This document shows, piece by piece, positions 9,540 through 18,899 of a DNA stretch of 64,000 bases. The notes beneath the pieces were generated by a model that saw only the letters and a list, made by a program, of their open reading frames with translations, was not told the DNA's origin and did not search any database. Both the position numbers and the translations under genes were made by a program. Each line of letters begins with the position of its first letter. Within the stretch, counting starts at the first letter, position 1. The stretch comes from Aradus depressus (taxonomy: Eukaryota; Arthropoda; Insecta; Hemiptera; Aradidae). Location of the stretch: the NCBI GenBank assembly GCA_963662175.1, contig OY759216.1:43975087-44039086 (forward strand), in the 5' to 3' direction.

Positions 9540-10010
9540 TAAGACACGCTGAGAAACATAAGACACTGTTGTCTATAGGAGTTCTTATTGTAGGCAACAT
9601 ACGACACTCCTTATGTAGGCAATATAAGACACTCTAGGCAACATAAGACACTCCTTATGTAAGGCAACATAAGACAGTCTAAGCGACGTAAGAAAGTCCT
9701 TATATAAGCAACATACAACACTAGGTAATATAAAGGAAACTAGGCAGCATAATACACTCCAAGCAACATAAGACACTCCTTATGGTAGGTAACGTACGAT
9801 ACTCTAGACAGCATAAGACATTCTTTATGTAAGGCAACATAGGACAGTCTAGGCAACGTAAGAAAGTCCTTATATGAGCAAAATACAACACTAGGCAATA
9901 TAAAGGACACTAGGCAGCATAATACACTTCAAGCAACATAAGACACTCCTTATATAGCCAACATAATACACTGCTACTCCTTGTGTATAAGACTCTCTAG
10001 GTAACGAATA
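9540..10010. repeat. Minisatellite with 170-bp higher-order period
   Basis: Variants of a short unit like GGCAACATAAGACACTCC followed by TTATGTA recur throughout. A higher-order period is visible: 9661-9780 matches 9831-9950 with 8 differences in 120 positions and an exact offset of 170 nt. Single units within differ more than the 170-nt blocks, so the larger block was duplicated after the short units had diverged. Frames crossing it are by-products of the repetition. Confidence 0.85.
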
Positions 10011-10059
10011 ACACAGAGTAAAGCGTGTGAACCTCTAAACACGATTCTTTGGTGAATTA

Positions 10060-10165
10060 CAAGTTACCAAAATATGGAAATATTTTCACACAACATTCTC
10101 ACCACCTAACTCTCCGAGGAGACTGAAGAAGAGGAAGAATCGTGATTTATTACCCTCTTGAATTA
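10060..10165 (+). pseudogene. C-terminal scrap of a second Jockey-like ORF2
   Basis: The frame ending at the TGA near 10163 reads SPRRLKKRKNRDLLPS, clearly related to the ending PPRRLKRRWNRDLLPP of the intact element but with a different nucleotide sequence. A frameshift lies just upstream. The following 3' sequence (10166-10379) is unlike the 3' UTR at 8119, so this is another family or a much older copy. Confidence 0.7.
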
Positions 10166-10379
10166 CATTTTTGGTTCTTTTTACTTTAATTATCAATCTT
10201 TTTTCTTCCATAGTTCTGTCTTCATTAATTTTGTAGCATGAGGATTTTCCATCTTCTCTCACGCTTAGTTTTTAGGTTAAAGATGAAACAGGTTCTGAGT
10301 TTTGCCTTCGAATAAGGAAATACTAAACGGCTTTACGCCTATTTTTTCTCAGAGGTTATTTGGTCGTTTGTTTTCGTAA

Positions 10380-10632
10380 TTGGGTAGCCCGGGCTTAAAA
10401 TATCACTCTTCGCCGCTCTGGTGGACATGAGCCCGACTCTAAGTTAGGCGAGGGGTCTTATAGTGCTTCTGACATCGCACAGCCTCGGGACAATCAATTA
10501 ACCTTCCATCCAAACGACGGCTTTGCTTTTTACCTCCATAAAAAAGCATAAGGGTCTAGGCTGGGTTTCGAACCCGCGATCATGAACACAGTAGGCAAGT
10601 ACAGAAATATGTAAGTGCTACCGACGCCCAGC
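10380..10632 (-). mobile_element. SINE-1 copy
   Basis: Read on the minus strand, the head ends with B box CGGGTTCGAAACCC (about 10570) and the body keeps the CGGGCTCATGTCCACCAGAG block. The CGTTAAG part is degraded and the terminal tail is lost after GCCCGGGC. Confidence 0.8.
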
Positions 10633-10859
10633 CGCAGTTGAGAGATTTCTCCCCCTAACACGACTATTTTAATCAATAAGTTGACTTGCACAGAGATTCT
10701 CTTGTTCATTACTTCTCAGTTATTAGGTTTTTGGAGTTGAGCCTCTCCTTTAATCCTTTTCATTCGCTTGACTGATGTGGCTGAAAGTCGTCCTTATTGG
10801 TTTAAAAATACACATATATAGTTATCATATTCAGAGACCCAAAGATAGACAGGAAATTG

Positions 10860-10970
10860 GTTTTTCATTTTTTGGAATCAGGGGTCGGAAAACATGATAT
10901 TCGCTAAAATTCAACAATTTCTGAGCGATTTCATAACTTATCCTATACTTCCTATAGCTCTCGGGAAGTA
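10860..10970 (-). repeat. Rep-A left-end fragment
   Basis: Minus-strand copy of the first about 110 nt. It reads from the GGAATCAGGGGTCGGAAAA block to the terminal TCGGGAAGTA. Confidence 0.7.
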
Positions 10971-11430
10971 GAAAGTACGTAAATATTTGTGGTATATCTC
11001 TCTTTTCTTTTGTTCTAAGTATGATTAAGACAACAGTGGGCACTTACGAAATTAGGTTGCTACGACGAACATTTATATATTCAATAACTATATCTCTAAA
11101 TAAATAAATAGATTACAAGTAGGAGAGGTAAATTTTCATATTATTCAGTGAGTGATAGTAAGGGTGGTAGATAATACTTACGTGAGTGATTAGTGATAAT
11201 AACGTGCCCGGTAATTAAACTGTAGTAATTTCCTGACATGAGTCGCCCCAAGTTCATCAGAACATCTGGTTTCTGGCTTCCTTCCTGGACCCTCTGTTTT
11301 GTTTAATTACTTGTACGTTATGGTCTAATTACTTATATCTTACTTAACTTAATAACCTTAGTGATAGTAGTTGTATTGGCCCCCAACTAGAGCAGATAAT
11401 ATTAGCTGTCTTCAGACTCTTTCCAATTTT
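10971..11430. other. No recognised feature
   Basis: Mixed-composition sequence without repeat matches or coding signal. Confidence 0.35.
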
Positions 11431-11712
11431 CACTATTCCAGCTATATGTAATATAGGGGAAGTTATGCAATCCTGCTGAAATTTTGAGTTTTCACCAAAA
11501 TTTCATATTTTCCGACCGATTACAAATTTTTGAAAAAGCTGTTCTATGTCTAATTCTCGATAGAATGATTGAAATTTTATTTATGACTCCAGAACTGTAT
11601 ATGAACGAAACCTATTTTCATTCAAGTCGGCCTAAGGGAAAGGCATAAGGGGGATTTAACACAAAAACTAATAACTAACAGTAATAAATGTATCGATAAA
11701 TAAAAATATATG
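11431..11712 (+). repeat. Rep-A copy interrupted by the pogo-like element
   Basis: It begins near CCAGCTATATGTAATATAGG and continues to ATGTATCGATAAATAAAAA, where the TA target of the transposon at 11715 interrupts it. The continuation beyond 12390 is not clearly recognisable. Confidence 0.65.
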
Positions 11713-11714
11713 TA

Positions 11715-12388
11715 CAGTAGAACCTCTTTAAGTCGAACCTCGGTAAGTCGAAAACCTCCAAAACTCGAAAAAAAGTTTTGTTCCTTTCCCTTCAAGCCCC
11801 AAAACCTCCATTACTCGAAATCTCAGCCCTCTATTAGTCGAAATAATCAGTGAGTCCCTACAAGCCATTTTGGTACATATTTTCCCTCTATAACTCGAAA
11901 AAAAAAAATTGGACCTCTGTATCTCGAACATAGCAATGTTTTATTTTACAACCTTTACAACTCGATTATTTGAAACTTATTACCTCAGCTCGAAATAAAA
12001 TAAGTTACCGACTTTAAGAATTTGCCGACAATGTAACACCATTGTTTCTTAGAAAACAATTTAGGAGTATACAATAAATTGGATTACCAATTATCTAAAG
12101 CAAAAAAAAAATTACTGACTTTTTTTAATACCTACATATACTACGTATTTTTTTTAAAGGATGTTTTGAAATAATGTTGATTTATAATAAATATAAATAT
12201 GTTGGTTACCTCTGTAACTTGAATTTTTATTTATTTCACCTCTCTAACTCAAAATTAGTTAGAATGAATCTTAACCTCTACAAGTCGAATCAAAATCCGT
12301 TTAAGTCGAAATCCTCCATAAGTCGAAAACTCTATAACTCGAATTTGTTGGCGTCTCCCTTGATGTTCGACTTATAGAGGTTCTACTG
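11715..12388. mobile_element. Pogo-like non-autonomous DNA transposon with iterated terminal motif
   Basis: A 674-bp element flanked by TA on both sides (11713-11714 and 12389-12390). The terminal inverted repeats begin CAGTAGAACCTCT and pair over 24 nt with one mismatch (TTTAAG against TATAAG). Inside, about 15 direct copies of a 15-nt motif like CCTCTATAACTCGAA or CCTCTATAAGTCGAA occur at irregular spacing on the plus strand; only the right terminus carries it inverted. There is no transposase frame. TA duplication and CAG termini fit the Tc1/mariner-pogo group (family knowledge); the exact family is inferred. Confidence 0.85.
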
Positions 12389-12532
12389 TATATAACTTTT
12401 GCATAAACATCGAAAATTACCCAAAAATTAGTTAAATATTAAAATATGTATTCATAAACTGCTGTGGTTATAAGCGACTGACAATCGACTGGTGATGCGC
12501 TTTTTTAAACGCCCATGGACAGCTAAGTTAAT

Positions 12533-12720
12533 TATTATGACTCGGACATGGGGGAGTCCTACCCTGGTTTATTCACTAGGTTAAGGGTCTTTAACGAGTA
12601 CCTGACATTGTACAGACTTGGAACTAACTTAATTCCATCCGAAGGATGGCGTGCTCAAGGTTTTTTTCATCTCCCAGTTAAAAAACGTAAGGGTCAACCT
12701 AAAATGTCGCCCTCTGCCAA
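12533..12720 (-). mobile_element. SINE-1 copy, partial
   Basis: Minus strand: GACGTTAAG is mutated, but the GCACGCCATCCTTCGGATGG, TCAGGTACTCGTTAAAGACC and AATAAACCAGGG blocks are clear. The tRNA head is lost beyond about 12700. Confidence 0.75.
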
Positions 12721-13430
12721 TAATTGTTGTATGTAGGTTCGGTATGTATTTAAAGCCATTGGATAACGAACTGTTTTTTTCGATTGTCATTGTATATGAC
12801 GTTTTCTATTACTTTGTCGTGGTTCAGTGATTAATTAAGTATTATTAATGTTATTAAATTGTTTCCAGAAGTGTTTATAATTAATTTTGATCAAAAAGCA
12901 AGATATTGTCCTGTTGAGGTCTAGGGTCATGGTAAAAGGCGAGGTCGAAAGGTTAACGTGAGTGGTATCAAGGTCAGCACACTCTAGAAGTACAGTATAG
13001 TGTAGTATAGTGTTCATAATGAGAAGAACAAAAAGGAGTATACTAATAGTAAAAATATACATGATATGGTTATAATAGATCTTTTTTATACCAACCACTT
13101 TTTTACAGATACCTCCCTCACCTCAAATATATTTCATACAGTGTTACTCGGTGTTTCTTTGGTGTCTCTTTGTTTTCTTTGTTTCATTCTGAAAGTGACT
13201 TTCCCAGTAGTAACGTCATATGAAATTAATTTCGATGAGAGAAAGGGAGAGAGAGTGATCTGCACAAATTAGTGATTGTAATAAGAAAGTTCTATTATGG
13301 ACAGATCACATAATATGTAAAATATTACATTTTATTTTTTTATTATTTTTAATAAAAAACTACACACAATCAAGAAATATTGTAAAAATCGTTGCTACAT
13401 ATTACAATTTATTTTTTTTTTATTTTTTTT
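12721..13430. other. No recognised feature
   Basis: AT-rich at both ends. Short frames at 13066-13272 and on the opposite strand have no recognisable domains. Confidence 0.35.
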
Positions 13431-13550
13431 TATACTGCCACCCTGAATCCTATTCGTTTTTAATTTTTTTTTTTTTTTTACATCATTTTTCTTTACGTTT
13501 ATCATCTCTCTTATCCATCCATCAAAATTGTCTTTCAATTCCTTTTATTT
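13431..13550 (+). mobile_element. Jockey 3' UTR fragment
   Basis: It starts in the last ORF2 codons (CTGCCACC) and runs through ATCCTATTCGTT and ATCATCTCTCTTA to TTTCAATTCC, matching 8106-8230 and 1790-1910. Both ends are cut. It is closer to the truncated copy at 1695 (CAAAATTGTCTTTCAATTCC in both) than to the full-length element. Confidence 0.8.
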
Positions 13551-13554
13551 TTAT

Positions 13555-13622
13555 TTTCAAATTCAGGTAAATAACTAAAAAATTAGAAAAAAAAAAAAAA
13601 ATTCTCATAATATACGTAAGAT
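13555..13622 (+). repeat. Short repeat shared with 18789-18855
   Basis: Both places read CAGGT, then AATAACTAAAAAA, an A-rich run, and CATAATATACGTAAG. The family is unknown. It begins where the Jockey scrap ends. Confidence 0.65.
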
Positions 13623-13737
13623 ATTGTATGTTATGTATTTTTAAGATTTAACTGTACAGGAGGAACAGAGAAAAACACCGGTGGCTGAAAAAAGGGTACC
13701 ATTAGGATTGTAAACTGGTTGAACTTCCATTTAGTAT

Positions 13738-13805
13738 TTGTTGTCGTGTCTGAAGATGGTAGCAATACCGAAAGCTGATGGTATCAATACTCCCATATAT
13801 TTTGT
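13738..13805 (+). repeat. GAAGATGG-type element tail (plus strand)
   Basis: GAAGATGGTAGCAATACC followed by CATATATTTTGTGG matches the reverse complement of 56605-56683. Such 'GATGAAG/GAAGATGG plus repeated residue' ends are common in Penelope-like and related elements of arthropods, but the assignment here is inference. Confidence 0.5.
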
Positions 13806-13944
13806 GGAATAGACAATATTTTTAAAAAATATTAGTTTTTCTTTATATTTATTTATTTATTCATTTTTATTTATTATTGTTAATGTTATTAATAATCACA
13901 CGTAAGTGTTAATAACAGTTCCTAATAATGTATATAATAATTTA

Positions 13945-14030
13945 TGAACTTGTAGCTTGATGTATACATTTTTATGACGTATCCTATATATCATGTTATA
14001 GTTACAACTTAACGGATATTATTATTACAG
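13945..14030 (+). mobile_element. LINE 3' end with ATT-type tail
   Basis: GATGTATACATTTTTATGACG, CGTATCC and CAACTTAACGGATATTATTATT match 49580-49652 and 57760-57846. A trinucleotide A/T tail, not poly(A), is typical of I-clade and CR1-like LINEs. No coding part remains. The stretch 14031-14325 holds nothing I recognise. Confidence 0.6.
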
Positions 14031-14327
14031 TTTTTGGCAATTCATACATCAGAAAATATCTCCGCTTGAAAGGAGTATTCAATATAAAAATTGGCAAACT
14101 ACGAGTATGTTTATTTAAGTATGACAATATTTGAGATATTGAACAGTTTGATGGAAACGGACAGAATTGATATGTATGTATATGCAATGGCTAAGATAAA
14201 AGTGTCAATCGTTATAAAACAGAGATGAAATTCATTCAACACTTCAATTGGCTTTTATGAAAATGTCGACACTTGTGTTTGTTTAGTGACAATATTTTCG
14301 TTTGGAAGGGTGCCATCCGCTGAGAAG

Positions 14328-14762
14328 GTCTGTCTGTGAACACTGTACCTCCCGATAGAATGCATGTACCACAAAATTTCAAATGCATATCCAGAACCCC
14401 AAAACTACGGCATCTATTATTAATCCCCCGCCCCTACAACGGTAGTTATTAGAGTTTCCGTGTTTTGCCTCTCCCCCCCCCCCCCCCTCCCCCCCCCCCC
14501 CTATCTTTGACCGATTTGGCTGATAATCAATGAGAGAAAATCAATAGGTGCCTTAAGGGGTTCTGGATTCACATATACGATTTCATTGTGATACATTCAT
14601 TCTTTCGCGAGTTATCGTGTTAACAGACACGACAATTTTTTTTTTTAATTTTTGAAATGACGAGGTCGGAAAAAAAGAAATTTCCTTGAAAACTTAGCAT
14701 CGAATTTCTGACAGATTATATAACTTACCCTATACTTTGTATAGCTGGGGCAATAAAAAGTA
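14328..14762. repeat. Rep-A mosaic with C-rich insertion
   Basis: 14328-14420 is plus (GTCTGTCTGTGAAC, CCCGATAGAATG). From about 14435 the orientation is minus and runs to the left terminus TATAGCTGGGG near 14751. Two long C-runs (14471-14502, broken by a few T) sit in what is normally a GGGAGGGG part of the unit, so they probably expanded from it. Confidence 0.7.
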
Positions 14763-15455
14763 TAGTATCCATTCCTGAAGAAAATTTCGGGTGTTTTCTT
14801 AAGAAAGATAGTTATCAGAACACGTTCCTACTGTAACTTCAGCCTTGCGTAATTTTATCATGTATCGTTAAGATGTGATACCAACATCTCCTTTGTTTGA
14901 TATCTGTTGGTAGATCTACCCCAAACGAAAGTTCTAATATCTAACTAAAACTGAAAACCCAGATTAGTATAGGCTGAAGAATCACTGATCCGAGTCTCCA
15001 AAGCTAATAGTAGCAGACTCATTATTTGTGAGTTGGGATCATTTAGATTCATATCTACTAGGGATAGATCATTAATAACAACGAGTCCTAGAATCATTAT
15101 CGAAAGCTGTTAGGAAAGTTGTAGACCTGGGTTGAGTCGCAGGATCGCCGAATTCGACCAGAGCATGGCGCGGGTCACAGAGGTGAGGGTAGGGTAACAG
15201 TTACCTAACACACATCCACATAGATCTGTATCTGGTGGAGATCGGCCAACAAAGAGCCAACCAGCCAGACTCCCGACCATGTTTGTTTTGACAGCCTTGC
15301 CCAACCGTTACCCAATGCAAATCACTTTCTCTACCTACAGTAGCATAAGAGCATAGCTCCACTTCAACCATAATAAATTTATAAAAAAAAGTCCACATGT
15401 GTGATAGTAAGATGTTGTGGGACAAGATTTCTCATAAAAATAAATGACGTTGTCT
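14763..15455. other. Unclassified, partly GC-balanced
   Basis: 15100-15330 is less AT-rich and has short minus-strand frames without known motifs. No repeat match was seen. Confidence 0.35.
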
Positions 15456-15459
15456 TCTC

Positions 15460-15545
15460 ACTGTTTTATTTTTGACCAGAACCGGTTTTCAACGTAAAAG
15501 TGTCATCAACAGTGGTACATCCCACTCACACAGCACAACGGTTAA
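15460..15545 (-). repeat. Element tail shared with 51941-52015 (opposite strand)
   Basis: The minus strand reads GGATGTACCACTGTTGATGA, then GAAAACCGGTTCTGG and GAGAAGACAA. The same series stands at 51941-52015 on the plus strand. It is probably the end of a Penelope-like or other retroelement, by analogy only. Confidence 0.55.
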
Positions 15546-15556
15546 AGGACAACTGG

Positions 15557-15975
15557 CTATTCTATTATAAAAAAGTCTTCAGGGAATCCACCAGCAATGT
15601 ACCAGTCACGCACATCCAGGGAACATAGCCCTGAATAGTGTGGGGCTCGAGCAGTTGCTCCATACCCACTAAAACCCCCTCCCTCGCCGATCCTGATTCC
15701 CTTCCGCGGAACTGACGGCCTGTCATTACTTCGAAGGGAGGAAGGGTGGCTGGTAACTCCCCTTCTTCTGATCTTATTGCCGCTGCTGTTGTTCCTTGTC
15801 AGCCCTCTCCTGGAGGGCCAACCCACCCATGATGAGCGCTGCAAAATCGCAGCCCTCATCCCACAACTCCTGGGAGCGCACTCCAGATTTATCCTTCCCT
15901 CCTCAAATCTGGGGCATTTGAGGAGGACATGCTCCGCTGTCTCCGTCTCACAATGTACTGTGGTGTACAAAAAGT
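15557..15975 (-). pseudogene. I/R1-type LINE ORF2 C-terminus
   Basis: The minus-strand frame contains CETETAEHVLLKCPRFE, the zinc-binding motif (C, then H, then C) that follows reverse transcriptase and RNase H in I- and R1-type LINEs. The first cysteine of the motif is lacking. The motif is followed by about 130 residues of low-complexity, Arg/Gly/Ser-rich translation that may be 3' UTR read through. It is 5'-truncated at about 15975. Related ends lie at 44226-44650 and 62320-62642. Confidence 0.7.
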
Positions 15976-16162
15976 ACACACATGAATATTTAAAAAATGT
16001 TAAAATAAATAAATTATTTTTTTCTAAAGAAGAGAATCGCCAAAATGTTGATTTTTTTATGAAAACAGCAAAAATGTTGATTTTAAAAAATAAAAATAGC
16101 TTATTCAATAATTAGTGATTATAAATATAAAAAGATTAAATAGTTTTGCTTTTATTAAAAGT

Positions 16163-16370
16163 ATGAAGACTATTATCTTAGTGAAATAACCGAGTAGCAA
16201 AAGAAAATGAAGACTGTTATAAGCTAAATGAACGAGAACCCAATAGAATGAAGACTATTATTTTAGTGAAATGGCCAAGTAGCGGAAGAAATGAAGACTG
16301 TACAAGAGAAATGAACGAGAAGCGAATAGCATAAGACTTTTATCTTATTCAGATGAACGAGAAAGAAATA
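16163..16370 (+). repeat. Tandem repeat, about 85-bp unit
   Basis: ATGAAGACTATTAT at 16163 recurs at 16248. A third, decayed unit (AGACTTTTATCTTA) starts about 82 nt later. Each unit has an internal echo (AATGAAGACTG) and ends with AATGAACGAGAA. Confidence 0.7.
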
Positions 16371-16895
16371 GAAGCCGTAGCTCAAATGTCGAGAACCGAC
16401 AAAACTCAAACCGACAAATCTACTAAAATTGATACGAAAAGTTTGTGGGGAAAATTAAGAGAATGGAAAAATTAAAATAATTGTTTTAAACATGACTTGA
16501 CTAAAAGAGGAAATGTGGGCTAACGCTTTTACTTGCAGTAGTTGTAAGCCTATTTGGGTAATTTATGGCAAAACACGTTACTCCAAGCGTGAGACAATAA
16601 ATTGGTGCAATCTGATCCGCGTTGTGTAGCTCTACTCCGTATATCTGAACTGGTGCCGCTGTGCTGATGCTGTGAGTGTGGTTGGAAATGAAAGGTTCTT
16701 CGTCACTGTTCCGCCCCATTAAACATTATTTATCAAGCCCCCCCTTGGAAAACGTTAAATGTCGACTTGTATTGGGAGCGGTGTCGTAACAGACAATATT
16801 GGTCTCATACCAAGACAAACAAAATACATTTCTTTCATTAAATACATTCCTCATAGACCTTCGGAAAAAATAGAGTAAGTAAGCTACACTAATAT
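16371..16895. other. No recognised feature
   Basis: A minus-strand frame at 16501-16719 has no domain I know. The remainder is AT-rich. Confidence 0.35.
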
Positions 16896-16899
16896 GTGG

Positions 16900-17045
16900 T
16901 TCGTGCTCGGGCTTTAACTAGGAGGCTTGCCTACTACCAGATCATTCGTCGCTCTGATGGATTTGGTTTATTCACCTAGTCACGTTTAACGAGTATCTGA
17001 CATCAAACAGGACTATCGCTTAACGTTCCATCTAAAGGACGGCGT
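16900..17045 (-). mobile_element. SINE-1 fragment
   Basis: The minus orientation runs from the GAGCACGA/GCCC tail to GCCGTCCTTTAGATGG. It meets the next SINE-1 fragment head-on at the GCCGTCC block, so an inversion or a recombination between two copies is likely. Confidence 0.7.
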
Positions 17046-17046
17046 G

Positions 17047-17655
17047 TTGAGCTCAAGATCGCGGTTAGTTATCAAGCACTCGGATGGGACGTTAAGCGAT
17101 GGTCCCAAACATATACGATGTCCGATATACTCCCCCATTAGAAGCCACTTCCTGCCTCAGAGTAACAGTATAGACCGATCCAACTTTCATATATTAATCC
17201 TGGCCCATAATAAGAATGATATCTCAAACATTTTCTATTATTTGATCAGCGCTCTGAAACTTAGAGCATTCATTGTTAACGAATAATGTATTTCAACTTA
17301 CATATTATATTGATATTCAATACCTAAATCTCCACTCCATATTTACTGTCTATGTTATATTATTATTAATTTGTAATTACTTACTTTATTTATATATTTT
17401 TTAAATTGATTTATGTTATGTATTTGGTTTGTTAAACGTCCCTTCATATATGTCATTATATGGTCCCTTTATATGTGTCATTATTATGTTAATATTGTAA
17501 AAGTAATGGTCACTGACTCTATTGTATAGGGGTGATCCCTTTAAACAATAAAAATTATTATTGTTATTGAATTATTATACGATGTCAGGTACACGTTAAA
17601 GACCTCTATCCTAGGTAAATAACAATTTAGGACTCTTGTGGTACATTCGTTAAAA
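17047..17655 (+). mobile_element. SINE-1 copy split by a LINE insertion
   Basis: 17047-17122 carries GAGCTCAAGATCGCGG, GGACGTTAAGCGATGG and TATACGATGTC. The SINE resumes at 17576 with the same TATACGATGTC and goes on to CAGGTACACGTTAAAGACC and ATTTAGGACTC. The 11-bp repeat is the target-site duplication of the inserted element. Confidence 0.8.
17123..17575 (+). mobile_element. 5'-truncated LINE inserted in SINE-1
   Basis: A 453-nt insertion between two copies of TATACGATGTC (17112-17122 and 17576-17586). The 3' end is ACAATAAAAATTATTATTG with further ATT-like repeats, as in I- or CR1-type LINEs. The first part reads in frame to ISALKLRAFIVNE before a stop at 17284-17286, which resembles the hydrophobic-basic C-terminus of such ORF2 proteins (weak evidence). 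Confidence 0.65.
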
Positions 17656-17659
17656 CGGC

Positions 17660-18240
17660 AGTTAGTGGGGGTTTTGTGTTAAACCTATCGATTTTCAGTC
17701 TAATCGGCTAAAGGCCTAACACAAAAAATAAAAGTCGGTGCAAAGTCCTTGTGTAAGTAAACAATTGATTTTTACCCAAAACGTTCAAATGTTATTATTA
17801 GAGGGAGAGTGAAAACTTCGTTGAATTAAATCGTGGTGGGGCCGGTTATTCACAACAACACAACTTTTTTTTCGCCTTCACCTTGGCCGTTGGAAATAAA
17901 GAGACAGTGAGAGGAAAGCGATGAGGTCAGAGGACAGACTCCGCAGAAGGAGTAGGATTAGGTAAGGACATAGCGAGCACAGAACCCATCAACCTTGGAC
18001 CAGGAAAGAAAGTATCTTGTACTATCAAAGGATAGACCAAAGCTAGCTAACTTTATGAGAGGTGTCTATTGTTAATTGCATTAGGACTGCATTGCGTTGT
18101 GCAACTGCATCCTTGCTTTCCACTCCACCCTTTATCAGAGTGACACCGGAATATATGACCAATAAGTGCATAACGGGGATAGCGTTAATTACAGGAAAAC
18201 TTCTGTGGAGCGGTTAGTTGTTCGTTGTCCATTTTCTTAA
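17660..18240. other. No recognised feature
   Basis: 17880-18200 is GC-balanced and purine-rich in parts, without a frame or repeat match that I can name. Confidence 0.35.
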
Positions 18241-18545
18241 TTTATTTCCTTAGATATACGAAGTATAGGGGAAGTTCTATAATTGGTCAGAAATTTGATG
18301 TTGAGTTTTCACAGAAATTTCATGTTTTTCGACCCCCTGTTTCCAAAAATGAAAAAAATATTTCATGTCTGTCTTTGCGCGTCTGAGAATACGATAACTC
18401 TCAATAGAATGTAACGCCAAATTTGAAATTTCTGTAACCATAACTCCTTAAGGCCGACCCCTATTGATTTACATTCAAATCGGCAAAAGGATGCTGACGA
18501 TTAGGGAGGGCCTTAACCCAAAAACTCTTCCAATTCGTCTTGGTG
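18241..18545 (+). repeat. Rep-A copy, left part
   Basis: TTAGATATACGAAGTATAGG and GGAAGTTCTATAATTGGTC start a good left end. The copy extends through the first subunit (GGGAGGGCCTTAACCCAAAA) and then stops. Confidence 0.75.
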
Positions 18546-18559
18546 ACGTCAAATATGCT

Positions 18560-18735
18560 GATTGTTTTTTTCAGTCCCTTCTGAATATATCTCTATAAGT
18601 CTGAATCTTGGTATATATACGCCTCATTCCGGTAAAAATGCAATATAACAATTTCTGCCAGATCAGTCAAACTATGAAAATTCTACAATGTGAAAGAGTT
18701 ACAGCGTTTCAAAGATTGCTTTCCCTAGCTACAAA
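18560..18735 (+). repeat. Rep-D copy
   Basis: The diagnostic part GAGTTACAGCGTTTCAAAG, then ATTGCTTTCCCT, recurs at 26312-26345 and, shorter, at 46146-46170. The upstream part (AATTTCTGCCAGATC) is loosely shared with 26180-26210. Class unknown. Confidence 0.5.
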
Positions 18736-18788
18736 AAAATATAGTTAACAGTCAAATAAACCACAGGGTATATACTATCACAGGATAG

Positions 18789-18855
18789 TTTTCAAATGCA
18801 GGTGAATAACTAAAAAAATAAGAAAAAGAAATAAATTTCGCATAATATACGTAAG
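18789..18855 (+). repeat. Second copy of the 13555-13622 repeat
   Basis: CAGGTGAATAACTAAAAAA, an A-rich run, and CATAATATACGTAAG repeat the earlier segment with few changes. Confidence 0.65.
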
Positions 18856-18868
18856 TGTTCAGGGGAGT

Positions 18869-18893
18869 GGGGGGGGGGGGGGGGGGGGGGGGG
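18869..18893. repeat. 25-nt poly(G)
   Basis: Uninterrupted G-run on the plus strand. Its length may be affected by sequencing. It can form G-quadruplexes. Confidence 0.9.
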
Positions 18894-18899
18894 TAGACT

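Noticed and set aside
9540..10010. CRISPR-like array
   Set aside because: Units are contiguous variants with no unique spacers, and all other content is eukaryotic.
11728..11931. Minus-strand frame inside the pogo-like element as a transposase remnant
   Set aside because: The translation consists of the iterated TTCGAG/AGGTT motif and shows no helix-turn-helix or DDE signature.
15557..16108. 183-codon minus-strand frame as a host gene
   Set aside because: Only the stretch with the CETETAEHVLLKCP motif is meaningful and it is a LINE remnant; the first 45 codons are AT-rich flank and the end is probably read-through 3' UTR.
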